Shown here one piece after another: positions 13,806 through 24,985 of a stretch of DNA of 64,000 nucleotides. This DNA comes from Gilliamella sp. wkB308 (GTDB taxonomy: Bacteria; Pseudomonadota; Gammaproteobacteria; Enterobacterales; Orbaceae). The stretch spans positions 248,001 through 312,000 of the forward strand of contig NZ_LZGN01000037.1 of the NCBI RefSeq assembly GCF_001690185.1. The letters are read 5' to 3'. The notes beneath the pieces are model-generated. The model worked only from the letters and a program-made list of their open reading frames with translations. It did no database searches and was not told the origin of the DNA. A program made the translations under genes and the position numbers. Within the stretch, counting starts at the first letter, position 1, and every line of letters begins with the position of its first letter.

Positions 13806-16800
13806 TTATGCAAAGCCTTTTAATCCAACCACATGAACATGTTCTTGGTTGTTGATAACTTTACGTACCAGTTTGTAGGTTGTCCCTTTTTCTGGACTAA
13901 TGTTTTCAGGCGCAGCAATAATAAGCTGCATTTCTAACCGTTCACAAAGTTCAAAGAGTGTGGCAATTGATTTGGCATCAAGTCGAGCGGCTTCGTCCAA
14001 GAATAATAAACGACATGGCGAGATGTCTTTATTACGTAAGCGTTTGGATTCTTCTTCCCAACTTTGAATAACCATCAATAGTATTGACATACCGGTACCG
14101 ATTGCTTCACCGGTTGATAATGCACCACTTTCAGCTCGTAACCAACCGTCTGCACCCCGATTAACTTCAACGTCCATTTCTAGATAGTTGCGGTAATCAA
14201 GCAATTCTTCACCAATATTTTGCGCGGTTCGTTGTCCCATATCGATATGAGGATTTAAACGTTGATAAAGTTTCGCTAACGCTTCAGAGAAGGTTATGCG
14301 GTTATTGCTGAAGAGATCTTGATGCTCGTTCTGGTCATCGGCTAATGCCGCTAACAGTGATGAGTGAGCTTCACGAATCGTGACATTTAATCGTACACCA
14401 TTCACCTGTCCAAATGCCACCGCTTGCAAACCTTGGTTAAGCATACGAATACGGTTTTGTTCACGCTGAATAGTTTTACGGATAATATTTGCTACACTTT
14501 TTGAGCTAATGGCTAACTGTTGCTCACGTGAAGTTAGTTCTTCGGTCAAGCGTGATAATTCAATTTCCATTTGTTCAATGGCTTCAATTGGGTCATCCGT
14601 TTTAACGATATCTTGGCGAATTCGCTCACGAAGATGTTTATAAACCGCAATGTAAAATTGAATTTTACGTTCTGGTCGTTTTGGATCTTCGGATAGTCTT
14701 AAAACATCACGTAAGTGCTCGTTATCGTTGACCGCTAAACGTAGTGAACCTAACGCTTTATCCGACATTGAACGTAGTTCATCTGCACTTAAATAAGCCA
14801 GCTCACGACGATGCAATCGACGTTCAACACTGTTTTCTTTAACTAGACGTAATACTAAGCACCACCCTGCTTTAGCTTCAACAACTTGTTCTCTTAGCTG
14901 TTTATAATCTCGCAGTGTTTGAGCAAGTCGTTTTTGCATTTGGGTCATTTCGCTTTCACACATAATGAGCTGCTTTTCAAGCGAAGTACAATGTTGACGA
15001 TTACTATTTAGTTTTTGATGAATTTCATCACGACGAGCTCGAGCTCGCTCTTCAGTGATCGCATCCGCTTTCACACCAATTTGATCTATTTCTTTATGCA
15101 ATTCATTAAGCATATCTCGTTTAGTTTCAAAGGCGCTTTTTAGTGATGCTAACGTTTGATTGTATTGATTATACTTTTCTTGATATTGCTGCATTTGACT
15201 GCGTGCTTCGGTTCTTTGTGCTTCAACAATTTCTAATCGAGCGCGCAATTTTTCGTTCAAATCAGTATTTTCATTCAACATTCCTGCTGAATCTTCATAA
15301 CTAAAGTGAGCCCGGCGCTGCATCACTTCCGTAAGAGCAAAGACTTGCTGGCGAATAGTTTGTTGCTGTGCTTTAACGATGTTGTATTGTTCACGCAATG
15401 CTTCGTTTTGCTCAGGATCACTTTGTAATACAGCAACTAACGGTTCAAGCTCAGAAACGGTATGGCGATGACGGCTGACGTATTGCGCCGCATCTTGTGC
15501 TTCAGCAACTTGCTCACGCAATTCATCTACTCTATCAGCCAAATCATCATCTGCCAGTAAATGCATTTGAGCAACTAATCGGTTTACTGTCACTAGTTGC
15601 TCTTTACAATTGGCAACTTGCTGTTGATTTTGTTTATCGATCGATTCTTGTGATGTTAATTGACGTTCAATTTCATTGCGTCTTGTCGCTAATTTTTGCG
15701 CCTCAGCTTCGGGATCGATATCAAAAGCCACCGATAAGTATTCACCAATAAATTGACCAACATTTTGCTCAATACGTTGTAATTTTTGTAAATCAAATGA
15801 AAGGTTAGCATAACGTTCATGCAGTTCATCTCGCTCTAATGATAGTTTTTCAAGATGAATTTCACGTGCTGCTCGCCCAAATAATGGAACTTTTGGAAAA
15901 CTTGAGAAGCGCCATTGGCGTTCACCTGTTTTAACCAATACAGCCTTATTCATCTCTTCACAATCAAAAACACTATCATCAAATGAGGATGGATCACCTT
16001 CAATAAAATAGATATCTTCTGGATAATCTTCTTCACTGGTGGTCAGATTTTCAAGTTGCGCTTTAACTTGCGACAAATCCGGCACCACAATTGCTTGACG
16101 TGATGGGCCATATAACGCTGAGAAATAAGGTGCATCATCAATGGTAACATCTTCATAAATTTCAGAAAGTAATACACCATTAAATCGCTCAGCTAATGCC
16201 GATAAACGACCATCATCAACCCCACTTGGTTGATTAAGTTGTTCAATTTGAGTATCTAATTGATTTCGTTTGAACGTTATCTGATCGCGTTCTGTGACCA
16301 GTGCACGTTCTTGTTCAAGCAGCTGTTGCATATGTTGCGTGACAGCTTGACTGTGGGTAAAGCTTTGTCCAGTTTGCTCTTGTAGAGCAATTAAGGCATC
16401 TTGTGCTTTTATCCACATTGGTGCTTTTTGTCGATAATCCGCTATTTTGGATTGAATTTGTTCAAGTTCTTGTCTAAATTCGATTCGTTTTTCACTTGAT
16501 TCATTGGCTAATATTGCGTTTTCATCAAGTTGAATTTCGAGTTCTTGTTTTAACTCGTCAAGTTGATCATACTCAATTTGGCGACCAATACGTTTACAGA
16601 ATTGAGTTAATAGTGATTCGGCTTCTTTTTGTTCAAAAAAGCGTTGTTCTAATTCATCAAGTTGGAGTTGCAAATGTTCAGCTTGTTCAGCTTGATAGCA
16701 TTGTGACGGCCATTGTCTTAATGCTTCTTTGGCTGCACGCCAAGCATCACTACGAACTACATCGCCGACTAATTTCACCACTAATTGATATGCTCGATCA

Positions 16801-18224
16801 AATTGATTTATCGCCGCATCAGAAACACTGAGTCTTTGCTCCATTTCAAGCACTTGATCAGTTATTTCTTTTTGTTTTTCTTCAAAAACTTCAAAATGAT
16901 TTTCGATATTGCTTATGCCTAATTTGGGTAATTGACATAAAGATTGAGCATTTTTTAGTGCTTGCAGCGCTTGTTGATATTGAATTGCACGAGTTTGTTG
17001 TACATCAAGTGCTTGTTGATAATCCGCTAATTGCGTTTTGATTTCATCAACTTCGTGTTCGGTGTGTTCCACTTGATCTCGATAGGTTTGATACTGTTCA
17101 TTCGCTTCAAGTACAACTTCATTTTGCTCTTCAAGTTTTAAATTGAGATCATCTAAATCAGCTTGATAACGGTCAATTTTTTCTTGTTGGCGAAGCGCTG
17201 TTTGCGCTAAATTAAGGTGATCATTGGCTGCTTGTAAATCGGTTTCTAAGTCACTTTGTGCATCTTGGAACTCTTTAAGTTCTTTTGCCATTTCAACTTG
17301 GCGGAACTGGTTACTAATAAGCAAATCTTGTGTTTTGAACATATCACGACGCAAACCCAGCACCGATTCAATATGTACACGACGCTCGTTAGCATGACGC
17401 ATATAATCCGCAGCCACGTAATCGGTTGATTCAGTGATAAGATGTTTAAATAGGTCTCGGTCAGATTGAGTCACCCGAATAGCTTCTAATGTCATTCGGT
17501 TTTCACGAAGTGCCGCTTCCATATCCTGAAACGCTTTACGTACACCACTATTTTCAGGAAGTAAATAATCACGAAGTGAGCGAGTAATCGCACTTGAAAT
17601 ACCACCATATAGTGACGCTTCAATCAATCGGTAATATTTACTACGATCGGATGACGAACGTAAGCGCTTAGGTAATATACCAAAGTCAAACATAACCGAA
17701 TGATAATCGGTAATTGAATTAAATTGCTTAAAGATAACGCCTTCTATTGTGTCGACTTTATCTTTTAATTCGGGCAAAGATAAAATTCTTGCTTGTTTAT
17801 CATTTAAACGTTCGGTTACCAGTTCAGTTGGGCTAATGCCAACAGGCAAACCTTGTAATAGAAACGGTTTAATGTCGACTTTTTTATCACGCCCAGCCAC
17901 TTGCTGTAATCGAACACCGCATATAATTCGCTGATTACGTGAGTTAATCACATCGAGCATGGAATAACAAACACCAGGTTTTAATTTACCATGTAAACCT
18001 TTATCACGTGATCCTGATGTCGCACCTGCTTCAGTAGTATTTCGAAAGTGTAATAGTGTTAAATCAGGAATTAATGCGGTCACAAACGCCGCCATGGTTG
18101 TGGATTTACCTGCCCCATTCCCCCCTGAAAGCGTGGTGACAAGTTGATCTAATTCAAATGTTCTGGCAAAAAAACCATTCCAGTTTATTAGGGTTAATGA
18201 GTGAAACTTACCGTGTCCAATCAT
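13806..18224 (-). CDS. mukB: Chromosome condensin subunit MukB
   Basis: SMC-like ATPase of the MukBEF condensin, which compacts and segregates the chromosome. At 1472 residues it is close to E. coli MukB (1486). The head N-terminus has Walker [11 protein letters not shown] with K40. Coiled-coil arms run through about 280-640 and 830-1150, with a hinge around 650-770. The C-terminal head has the signature [19 protein letters not shown] and Walker [13 protein letters not shown]. It is third in mukF-mukE-mukB, two bases after mukE. MukBEF is confined to a subset of gammaproteobacteria, which supports the taxonomic inference. Confidence 0.97.
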   Translation of the reverse strand: MIGHGKFHSLTLINWNGFFARTFELDQLVTTLSGGNGAGKSTTMAAFVTALIPDLTLLHFRNTTEAGATSGSRDKGLHGKLKPGVCYSMLDVINSRNQRIICGVRLQQVAGRDKKVDIKPFLLQGLPVGISPTELVTERLNDKQARILSLPELKDKVDTIEGVIFKQFNSITDYHSVMFDFGILPKRLRSSSDRSKYYRLIEASLYGGISSAITRSLRDYLLPENSGVRKAFQDMEAALRENRMTLEAIRVTQSDRDLFKHLITESTDYVAADYMRHANERRVHIESVLGLRRDMFKTQDLLISNQFRQVEMAKELKEFQDAQSDLETDLQAANDHLNLAQTALRQQEKIDRYQADLDDLNLKLEEQNEVVLEANEQYQTYRDQVEHTEHEVDEIKTQLADYQQALDVQQTRAIQYQQALQALKNAQSLCQLPKLGISNIENHFEVFEEKQKEITDQVLEMEQRLSVSDAAINQFDRAYQLVVKLVGDVVRSDAWRAAKEALRQWPSQCYQAEQAEHLQLQLDELEQRFFEQKEAESLLTQFCKRIGRQIEYDQLDELKQELEIQLDENAILANESSEKRIEFRQELEQIQSKIADYRQKAPMWIKAQDALIALQEQTGQSFTHSQAVTQHMQQLLEQERALVTERDQITFKRNQLDTQIEQLNQPSGVDDGRLSALAERFNGVLLSEIYEDVTIDDAPYFSALYGPSRQAIVVPDLSQVKAQLENLTTSEEDYPEDIYFIEGDPSSFDDSVFDCEEMNKAVLVKTGERQWRFSSFPKVPLFGRAAREIHLEKLSLERDELHERYANLSFDLQKLQRIEQNVGQFIGEYLSVAFDIDPEAEAQKLATRRNEIERQLTSQESIDKQNQQQVANCKEQLVTVNRLVAQMHLLADDDLADRVDELREQVAEAQDAAQYVSRHRHTVSELEPLVAVLQSDPEQNEALREQYNIVKAQQQTIRQQVFALTEVMQRRAHFSYEDSAGMLNENTDLNEKLRARLEIVEAQRTEARSQMQQYQEKYNQYNQTLASLKSAFETKRDMLNELHKEIDQIGVKADAITEERARARRDEIHQKLNSNRQHCTSLEKQLIMCESEMTQMQKRLAQTLRDYKQLREQVVEAKAGWCLVLRLVKENSVERRLHRRELAYLSADELRSMSDKALGSLRLAVNDNEHLRDVLRLSEDPKRPERKIQFYIAVYKHLRERIRQDIVKTDDPIEAIEQMEIELSRLTEELTSREQQLAISSKSVANIIRKTIQREQNRIRMLNQGLQAVAFGQVNGVRLNVTIREAHSSLLAALADDQNEHQDLFSNNRITFSEALAKLYQRLNPHIDMGQRTAQNIGEELLDYRNYLEMDVEVNRGADGWLRAESGALSTGEAIGTGMSILLMVIQSWEEESKRLRNKDISPCRLLFLDEAARLDAKSIATLFELCERLEMQLIIAAPENISPEKGTTYKLVRKVINNQEHVHVVGLKGFA

Positions 18225-18226
18225 AA

Positions 18227-19021
18227 TTATTCAATCTCCTCATTAACATCTTCTTCTTGTTCTTCGTTATTATCATCGTCTAGGATAAGCGATGACTCGA
18301 TTTTGATTGCTTCACCGTCTCGAATTAAACGTAATTGCGCTTCTTGTGCATCATCACTACTGCGCACATCGGCCCCAAAACGGAAGATAGATTCGTTGAT
18401 ACGAAAACGGCTACTGTCATTGCCCACAATAAAAAATATCATGCCTAAACGACGTAATCGATTAAGTGCCGTTTTGACTTTATCAAATAGCTTTTGCCGA
18501 TCCAAATCTGAACCTGTTGAACGTTGATTAACTAATTTAAGTAATTTACTCTCATCCGTTAACGAAACAAGTTCATCAAAAAGTTCTTGTAAGGTAAAAA
18601 TACCTTCATGTGCTAACCGTTCAGGACTTAGATATAAGTAACAAAGGACTTTCCCGACTAACATATCAAGTTCTGATAATACCGAACGAGGGATTAATGT
18701 TGTTGAACGAGGACGAAGGTAGAAAAAGCCTTCCGGTGCACGAATTAATTCGACATTATAACGTTGATAGAATTGTTCCAGTTCAAGTTGAAAATCCATT
18801 AAAAAGGCGTGATTATCCAGTTCATCTATACCGATATGGCGTCCGGAACGCAATAAGCTATCAAGCTCAGGAAAAAGGGGATTGGCAATTGCCTGTGCTA
18901 ATTTAACGGGCATATATTTATCGATAGATGCTTGGGAACTTGCCGCAATGCGCCCCATGACTTCATCAAGATGATGAGCTGTTTGTTCTAATTCTAAATC
19001 TTTAGTATCTGTTGATGACAT
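18227..19021 (-). CDS. mukE: Condensin accessory subunit MukE
   Basis: Winged-helix KITE protein that bridges MukF and MukB. I start it at the ATG at 19021 ([10 protein letters not shown]), which matches the MSST start of E. coli MukE and overlaps the end of mukF by 20 bases; a longer frame to 19096 lies wholly inside mukF. This gives 264 residues against 234 in E. coli. The extra length is mainly about 27 residues inserted before the conserved [19 protein letters not shown]. The central [21 protein letters not shown] and C-terminal [12 protein letters not shown] blocks are strongly conserved. Confidence 0.94.
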   Translation of the reverse strand: MSSTDTKDLELEQTAHHLDEVMGRIAASSQASIDKYMPVKLAQAIANPLFPELDSLLRSGRHIGIDELDNHAFLMDFQLELEQFYQRYNVELIRAPEGFFYLRPRSTTLIPRSVLSELDMLVGKVLCYLYLSPERLAHEGIFTLQELFDELVSLTDESKLLKLVNQRSTGSDLDRQKLFDKVKTALNRLRRLGMIFFIVGNDSSRFRINESIFRFGADVRSSDDAQEAQLRLIRDGEAIKIESSLILDDDNNEEQEEDVNEEIE

Positions 19022-20324
19022 GTGCTTGTACCTTAGCTCCATAATCGTTAATAGGTTTCCATTCGGCTGGGATACCGAGTAAATCATTTTCGGCAATCCC
19101 TAAACGAATAGCCTGATCGATAAATAATCTTGCAATATCAAAATGTTGTTCCCGTGGGAACTGTGCTAGATAACTATGAATAGCAATACTCATATCCAGT
19201 GGTTTATTTTCTTGTTTGAAGACCAATAAATTTTGTTCGATATGGGCAATAATGTGTTCTTGAATCTCTTCAATCATCTCAAATTCAAGTTCTGACGGTA
19301 ATTCACCCGTTACTTCTGCTTCATGAAGTGCAAGTTCTTCATCACGCATATCAAGTAGACGATCAGCATTGGCAAAAATAAGTGACCAAGGTAAATCGAA
19401 ATAGCCTTGTATTGATTTACGTAATCGCTGTGAAAAGACTCTATTTTTATCTAAATCAATAGCGGTACGGATAAATTTATGAACATGGCGATCATAACCA
19501 ATCCAAAGATCAATCGCCTTTTGTCCCCAGCCAATAATACGATCAAGTTTACTTTGTAAATCCATAACCACATTATTGATTTTATCAAGATCAGGATTAT
19601 CCAAGGTTGCATCTTGAATCAAAAGCAGACTTGCTTGGAGTTTATCACCAGCAGCGGCTAGCGTATCTTGCAATTCTCGTAATGTTTGTGACGTTTCAGT
19701 GAGTAAGCCTTCACAACTACTAATTGCTGCTTGCCAATCTTGGCTTAATAAGGCCGAAATATTTTGTTTTACATCCGCTTGTTGCTCATCCATTACCCGT
19801 TGGGTGATATCAATACTATCAAAAATCTCTGCAACGGAGTATTTCAAAGGTGCAAAAACGTTGCGATGCCAGTGAAGATCATCACCACCTTCAAGCGCCG
19901 CATCAGCTGCACGTTTTAGCTCTTGAGCAACAATAGAAAGCTGAATCGATAAACGTAATGTAGAAAATTCTCGTTGACGAATGTAGTAATCCGAAATGCC
20001 AATTCCCAAAGGCGTCAAACGATAAATTGAATAACCATCCGTCATTTCGCTAGTAAAACGCGTAATTAATCGCTGGCGTACTAAATCATTAATGGCATTA
20101 TTTGCTCGAACAGTGATGGTATCTTCACTCTGTTCAAAAATTTGTGATACATGCCTGAAAGCATCAATTAATTCAGATTCAGTCATTTCACCATCAAAGC
20201 GTTCGCTATTTAAGACGGCTATCGCCAATAAAAAAGCGAGCCGTTCAACTGGCAAATTAATTGAAAAATCATTTTTTTTTGCCCAAGAGACCAGTTCTGG
20301 CACTGATTGGGAAAAATCCATCAT
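19002..20324 (-). CDS. mukF: Kleisin subunit MukF
   Basis: Kleisin of the MukBEF condensin; dimerises through its N-terminal winged helix and links MukB heads. 440 residues, the same as E. coli. The N-terminal domain opens with [39 protein letters not shown] helical middle region follows (about 140-300), and the C-terminal winged helix ends in [14 protein letters not shown]. It is first in the operon. In E. coli a methyltransferase gene (cmoM) precedes mukF; here a 380 bp gap with a divergent Fur-controlled gene precedes it. Confidence 0.97.
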   Translation of the reverse strand: MMDFSQSVPELVSWAKKNDFSINLPVERLAFLLAIAVLNSERFDGEMTESELIDAFRHVSQIFEQSEDTITVRANNAINDLVRQRLITRFTSEMTDGYSIYRLTPLGIGISDYYIRQREFSTLRLSIQLSIVAQELKRAADAALEGGDDLHWHRNVFAPLKYSVAEIFDSIDITQRVMDEQQADVKQNISALLSQDWQAAISSCEGLLTETSQTLRELQDTLAAAGDKLQASLLLIQDATLDNPDLDKINNVVMDLQSKLDRIIGWGQKAIDLWIGYDRHVHKFIRTAIDLDKNRVFSQRLRKSIQGYFDLPWSLIFANADRLLDMRDEELALHEAEVTGELPSELEFEMIEEIQEHIIAHIEQNLLVFKQENKPLDMSIAIHSYLAQFPREQHFDIARLFIDQAIRLGIAENDLLGIPAEWKPINDYGAKVQAHVINRY

Positions 20325-20703
20325 AGTGGTTCCTTAATAATAGATGCTCAATTGTTGAATGCGCCCTAAATATAAATGAGTAAGACAATATATTGCGTTA
20401 AGGACAAAATACTTTTGATTATATAACAAATTATGCTAGTTAAAAATAGCAAGTTTAAGATTTGTTATTCATAATATGTTTTTATATATCAAAAAAATAA
20501 AAACACAATTTGGTTATTTATATTCAAGAATTGTAATGCAATAATTTTATTATTAAAGCGATCAAAAACGAACAAAACATATTTTATATTTAATTATCAT
20601 ATTAAACATTTTTTGATGATCAATAATTAAACGAATAGCATTGACTTTTTTTATATCGATATGATAATGATTATCATTTTCATAAAATATAAGGACTTTT
20701 ATA
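20325..20703. other. 379-base divergent intergenic region (mukF / Fur-regulated gene)
   Basis: AT-rich. Must carry the mukFEB promoter on its left and contains the promoter and Fur box of the plus-strand gene on its right. No further structure identified. Confidence 0.6.
20641..20681 (+). promoter_or_regulatory. Promoter overlapped by a Fur box
   Basis: GATAATGATTATCATTTTC at 20663-20681 matches the 19-base Fur consensus at 17 positions. TTGACT (20641-20646) and GATAAT (20663-20668), spaced by 16 bases, form a good sigma-70 promoter whose -10 lies inside the box, so iron-bound Fur would block transcription. Confidence 0.85.
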
Positions 20704-21429
20704 ATGCGTAAATTATTTGTACTCATCTTATCAGGAAGTGTTACTTGTATGATATCACAATCGCTTTCTGCTCATGGTATTTGGATCGCTAATCGGGTTG
20801 ATCAAAAGCAAATCGTTTTAGGTGAAGGCCCGTTAGATAATGGTTATCAAACGGAAAATGTAAAACAGATAAATGCTTATAATGGTAATTGGGCTTCTTT
20901 ACCGATTAATCAGAAAAAGCATCAAAATTATGTGACCGTTGAACCGACAGACAATACCGCTGTTGTAACAGTTAGTTTTGATTATGGCTATTGGACGAAA
21001 AATGCACAGGGTAAATATGTTAATCTTCCAATGAATAAAGTAGAAGGTGCTAGTAAAGGAACCCATGCTATTAAATACAGTGTCAATTATTTATCTTCCG
21101 TCAATGCACCTAAACGGATCGAAGATATTCCGTTACAAATAGTACCAGCACTTGATCCAACTCAATTAAAACGCGGTGATAATTTACTCATAACGGTGTA
21201 TAAAGATGGTCAGCCATTAACAAATACTGCTGTTATTATCGATGTCGTTAATAATTTAGATCAAACGGTTACAACAGATGATAAAGGTCAAGCGACCATT
21301 ACTATTCCTAATCAAGGCTTAAACGTAATAGGTGTCGAAATAGGTTTTCCACTAAAAGATAGCCAACTTGCGACCCAAGAAAAATTTTTTACAACATTGG
21401 TTTTTACACTTATGCCAGAAGAAGATTAA
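20704..21429 (+). CDS. Periplasmic DUF4198-like metal-uptake associated protein, Fur-regulated
   Basis: A 241-residue exported protein: signal peptide about 1-23 (ending SLSA before HGIW), then a beta-rich domain of the DUF4198 type, found in periplasmic or transporter-linked proteins for cobalt, nickel or iron. The mature protein begins with His, a typical position for a metal ligand in this family. The second half (about 150-220) is an Ig-like/carboxypeptidase-regulatory-like fold with VYKDGQPLTNTAV and TTDDKGQATITIPNQG. The Fur box argues for a role under iron limitation; the exact metal is not known. Single-gene unit with its own terminator. Confidence 0.8.
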   Translation: MRKLFVLILSGSVTCMISQSLSAHGIWIANRVDQKQIVLGEGPLDNGYQTENVKQINAYNGNWASLPINQKKHQNYVTVEPTDNTAVVTVSFDYGYWTKNAQGKYVNLPMNKVEGASKGTHAIKYSVNYLSSVNAPKRIEDIPLQIVPALDPTQLKRGDNLLITVYKDGQPLTNTAVIIDVVNNLDQTVTTDDKGQATITIPNQGLNVIGVEIGFPLKDSQLATQEKFFTTLVFTLMPEED

Positions 21430-21440
21430 TTTAGACAATA

Positions 21441-21467
21441 AAAACGGGATTAAAAATCCCGTTTTTA
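21441..21467. terminator. Bidirectional terminator
   Basis: Stem AAAACGGGAT (21441-21450) / ATCCCGTTTT (21456-21465) with A tract before and T tract after. It serves the convergent DUF4198-like and MFS genes. Confidence 0.9.
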
Positions 21468-21474
21468 TCTTGTT

Positions 21475-22863
21475 TTATACTTCAGCATCGACAGGTCGAG
21501 GAATAAAGAAGCTACAGAGTAAAGCTAAAATTGTAATAATTAACCCAAGTAGCATCCCATTAAAATAGCCCTTAACAGTATAACCACTTATCATTTGTAC
21601 AGCAGGCAATAAAGCAAAACTTAATCCAGCGCCTAAGTTAAAAGCGCCTGCATTCATGCCTGGCAGAAAACCTAAATTCTCTTTTGGCGATAAAACTACA
21701 CCAAGACCATTTAAAATGATATTCGCCATTCCCGCATAAAAAACACCTAACGCCAGAACACCAATAATTAATATTGGAAGAGAATCAATACCGTAAAACA
21801 TTATGATTAATATGCTAATTACACAACCCATTAATCCTAATTTTAGAACATTATTGTATCCTAAACTTGGCGCCAAACGTCCAGCAAATGGCCCTATCAA
21901 CCACCCAATTAAGGCATAAGGTGTTAATAAAATAAGGGAAGCCCAATCAGCTTCTAAACCAAATCCGATTTCAGGATTTTGCGCTAATGACATCACTAAC
22001 CCATTAACGACGGCAAAAATCCCTGTCATCGTTAATAGTGTCGTTAATAATAGTGCCCAAGTCGCTCTGGTTTTTAAATGAATCGTGGTAACTAATGGTT
22101 GTTTGCTGATTTTTTCTGTTTTCCAAAATAAGATAAAACACATACCAGCAAAAATCGTTAGTCCAATGACTTTAAACCAATTAGCATGTGCTAAACTCCC
22201 TGCTTCATTAAGTGCTAGTAACAAGGCAGCAACGGTAAGCACAATGAAAAGCACGCCTAACCAATCCATTTTCGTTCCTTCAGATGGTTTAGATTCTGAA
22301 GCATAACGATGAACAAAATAGGTTGACAACGCAGCAACAATCGCAATGACCCAAAATACCGAACGAAAACCGCAATAAGTAGCAAGCAGACCACCTGCAA
22401 TTGCATCTATACCGGCAATACCGCCATTAACAGCAGTGACTATACCCATTAACATACCGTATTTTTTAACGTCTTTGACTTCATGGCTGAGCATCAGTAA
22501 ACAAAGCGGAACGACTGGCCCTGATACACCTTGAATAATTCGCGCAACATATAATACAACGATATTAGGTGCCAGCGCTGCAAGCACAGTACCTATAGTC
22601 ATAATAAACAACATAATCGTTAAGACTTTTTTACGACCTTTAATATCACTTAAACGCGGTAAAAATAATGAGAACAGTGCAGCAGAGGTAAAAAAAGCAG
22701 TTTGGGATAATCCGACTTGTGCGTCGTTGGAACCTAATTCTTTAGCGATAGTCACTAATACAGGGCTTAACATACTCGCATTGAGTTGAAATGCCATACA
22801 AGCAGCAAGCAATGCAAACATTAAAGTCAACATATTATTTTTTTTCTGGCTTAATTCGGCCAT
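21475..22863 (-). CDS. Major facilitator superfamily transporter
   Basis: A 462-residue inner-membrane protein with about 12-14 hydrophobic helices, starting MAELSQKKNNMLTLMFALLA. The MFS loop 2-3 motif appears as RLSDIKGRKKV (about 70-80), and motif C-like GVSGPVVPL follows near 115. The length and the SMLSPVLVTIAKELG start suit drug/solute antiporters of the DHA type, but the substrate cannot be told. It is a single gene convergent with the Fur-regulated gene and separated from pntA by a long divergent region. Confidence 0.85.
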   Translation of the reverse strand: MAELSQKKNNMLTLMFALLAACMAFQLNASMLSPVLVTIAKELGSNDAQVGLSQTAFFTSAALFSLFLPRLSDIKGRKKVLTIMLFIMTIGTVLAALAPNIVVLYVARIIQGVSGPVVPLCLLMLSHEVKDVKKYGMLMGIVTAVNGGIAGIDAIAGGLLATYCGFRSVFWVIAIVAALSTYFVHRYASESKPSEGTKMDWLGVLFIVLTVAALLLALNEAGSLAHANWFKVIGLTIFAGMCFILFWKTEKISKQPLVTTIHLKTRATWALLLTTLLTMTGIFAVVNGLVMSLAQNPEIGFGLEADWASLILLTPYALIGWLIGPFAGRLAPSLGYNNVLKLGLMGCVISILIIMFYGIDSLPILIIGVLALGVFYAGMANIILNGLGVVLSPKENLGFLPGMNAGAFNLGAGLSFALLPAVQMISGYTVKGYFNGMLLGLIITILALLCSFFIPRPVDAEV

Positions 22864-23437
22864 ATTTTACCTCGTTAATACTTATTATTGGACAATACTT
22901 GGATTTACCATAATCTCAACAGCAAATTACAGGGCTATTAATTGTTACGTATAAATCAAAACAACACTGTTTTGTGTTTATAAGACTGGCACTAAAAATC
23001 CCAATGATTTAATATCAATTGGGATAGGTTAACGTTTTATCTCGCCAGCATTATTTGCCGATTTTTCCGTAAATCTTTTTATTTAACTATTTTTATTGAA
23101 TGTTCTGATAAATTCCAAGTTTTATACGATGAATCACAAGCCAATTAAACCTGTTTTCTTTCTAATAAATGTAAAGCTATCAGCAGAAGGAATGATCAAT
23201 TTTAGGTAAACTAACACATCTATTTCTTCCTTAATTAGTTCACTATCAAAAAGATTTAATCACATTGGTTGCAGGGTAAATATTTTAATTTTAATTCACA
23301 GATTTAAAATCCAATTATTATTAAATTTAATATTAATATTTCGATAATAAAAAATAAATTCCCTACTCGCACCGTCGCTAATTTATGCTAAAATCGAGAA
23401 ACATTTACAAGCTCACTTAACATAAGGACGTAACGCA
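22864..23437. other. 574-base divergent intergenic region (MFS gene / pntA)
   Basis: Carries the two divergent promoters. An 8-base stem ATCCCAAT (22998-23005) / ATTGGGAT (23018-23025) lies in the middle and might be an operator or hairpin. Near 23384 the sequence TATGCTAAAAT is a likely -10 for pntAB. No gene-sized ORF or RNA gene was seen; its size is unusual for this window. Confidence 0.5.
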
Positions 23438-24970
23438 ATGCATATCGGTATACCTAAAGAACGGTTAGCCAATGAAGCAAGAGTTGCTGCTACACCACAA
23501 ACTGTTGGACAACTGTTAAAACTTGGTTTTACAGTTTCAGTTGAACAAGGTGCTGGACATGCTGCTCATTTCGAAGACCAAGCTTTCATTGATGCTGGAG
23601 CCACAATTCAAAACACGCAAGATATTTGGCAAAATGACTTAATTCTCAAATTTCACGCACCAATTGATGAAGAAATTGCGTTGATGAAAGAAGGATCAAC
23701 GCTCATTAGCTATATTTATCCTGCTCAGCATAAAGAGTTATTGGAAAAACTTGCTGCCAAAAATATCACAGTAATGGCAATGGATTGTGTGCCACGTATT
23801 TCACGAGCACAATCACTCGATGCATTAAGTTCTATGTCTAACATTGCTGGTTATCGTTCAGTCATTGAAGCAGCAAATCAATTTGGTCGTTTTTTTACCG
23901 GTCAAGTTACCGCTGCAGGTAAAGTCCCACCGGCAAAAGTTTTAGTCATTGGTGCTGGTGTTGCCGGTCTTGCTGCAATCGGTGCAGCGGTAAGTTTAGG
24001 TGCAATTGTTCGGGCATTTGATACCCGCCCTGAAGTTGCCGAACAAATTAACAGTATGGGCGCTGATTTTTTAGAATTAGATTTTGAAGAAGAAGCCGGT
24101 TCAGGCGATGGCTATGCAAAACAGATGTCAGCCGCTTTTATTGAAGCTGAAATGGCGTTATTTGCTGAACAAGCCAAAGATGTGGATATCATCATCACAA
24201 CCGCTCTTATCCCAGGTAAACCTGCGCCGAAGTTGATTTCTAAAGAAATGGTAGAGTCAATGAAACCAGGTAGTGTGATTGTGGATTTAGCGGCACTAAC
24301 AGGTGGTAACTGCGAACTAACCAAACCAGGTAAAGTTTTTGAAACCCATAATAACGTTAAAATTGTCGGTTATACTGATTTAGCTAATCGTATGCCTGCG
24401 CAAGCCTCACAACTTTATGGTACGAATATTGTTAATTTGCTAAAACTGCTCGCTAAAGAGAAAGACGGCAATATTGATATCAATTTTGATGATGTTGTTA
24501 TTCGTGGTGTAACCGTGGTTAAAGATAAAGAAATCACTTGGCCTGCCCCACCAATACAAGTATCGGCTCAACCGCAACAAAAAGCGACAACGCCTGTTGT
24601 GAAACCCGAACCGAAACAAATGGCACCACAAAAGAAATTTGGAATTCTGGCACTATTAATCATCGTCTATTTTTGGATTGCTAATTCAGTTCCGGAAAGC
24701 TTTTTAGGTCATTTTACTGTTTTTGCCTTATCCTGTGTTGTGGGTTATTACGTTGTTTGGAATGTCACCCACTCTTTACATACACCACTTATGTCTGTAA
24801 CAAATGCGATTTCGGGCATTATTTTAGTCGGTGCCATATTGCAAATCGGTGATGATAATGGTTTAACGACTGCCATTGCTTTTGTGGCTATTTTGATTGC
24901 TAGCATCAATATTTTTGGTGGATTCTTTGTTACTCAAAGAATGCTAAAAATGTTCCAACGTGGCAAATAG
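23438..24970 (+). CDS. pntA: NAD(P) transhydrogenase subunit alpha
   Basis: Part of the proton-translocating transhydrogenase that reduces NADP+ with NADH using the proton gradient. 510 residues, identical in length to E. coli PntA. Domain I (1-380) starts [20 protein letters not shown] and has the NAD-binding Rossmann motif [15 protein letters not shown] (about 169-183) and the mobile loop near [12 protein letters not shown] Pro/Lys/Gln linker (about 375-400) leads to four transmembrane helices (about 403-505). AAGGA lies ten bases before the ATG. It is followed by pntB after 15 bp. Confidence 0.97.
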   Translation: MHIGIPKERLANEARVAATPQTVGQLLKLGFTVSVEQGAGHAAHFEDQAFIDAGATIQNTQDIWQNDLILKFHAPIDEEIALMKEGSTLISYIYPAQHKELLEKLAAKNITVMAMDCVPRISRAQSLDALSSMSNIAGYRSVIEAANQFGRFFTGQVTAAGKVPPAKVLVIGAGVAGLAAIGAAVSLGAIVRAFDTRPEVAEQINSMGADFLELDFEEEAGSGDGYAKQMSAAFIEAEMALFAEQAKDVDIIITTALIPGKPAPKLISKEMVESMKPGSVIVDLAALTGGNCELTKPGKVFETHNNVKIVGYTDLANRMPAQASQLYGTNIVNLLKLLAKEKDGNIDINFDDVVIRGVTVVKDKEITWPAPPIQVSAQPQQKATTPVVKPEPKQMAPQKKFGILALLIIVYFWIANSVPESFLGHFTVFALSCVVGYYVVWNVTHSLHTPLMSVTNAISGIILVGAILQIGDDNGLTTAIAFVAILIASINIFGGFFVTQRMLKMFQRGK

Positions 24971-24985
24971 AGGGGAGTATCAATA

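Noticed and set aside
15497-16831. Plus-strand ORFs opposite mukB
   Set aside because: Shadows of a strongly conserved coiled-coil gene; no ribosome-binding sites or family resemblance.
19022-19096. Longer MukE start giving 289 residues
   Set aside because: The extra codons lie wholly inside mukF, and MSSTDTK at 19021 matches the start of E. coli MukE.
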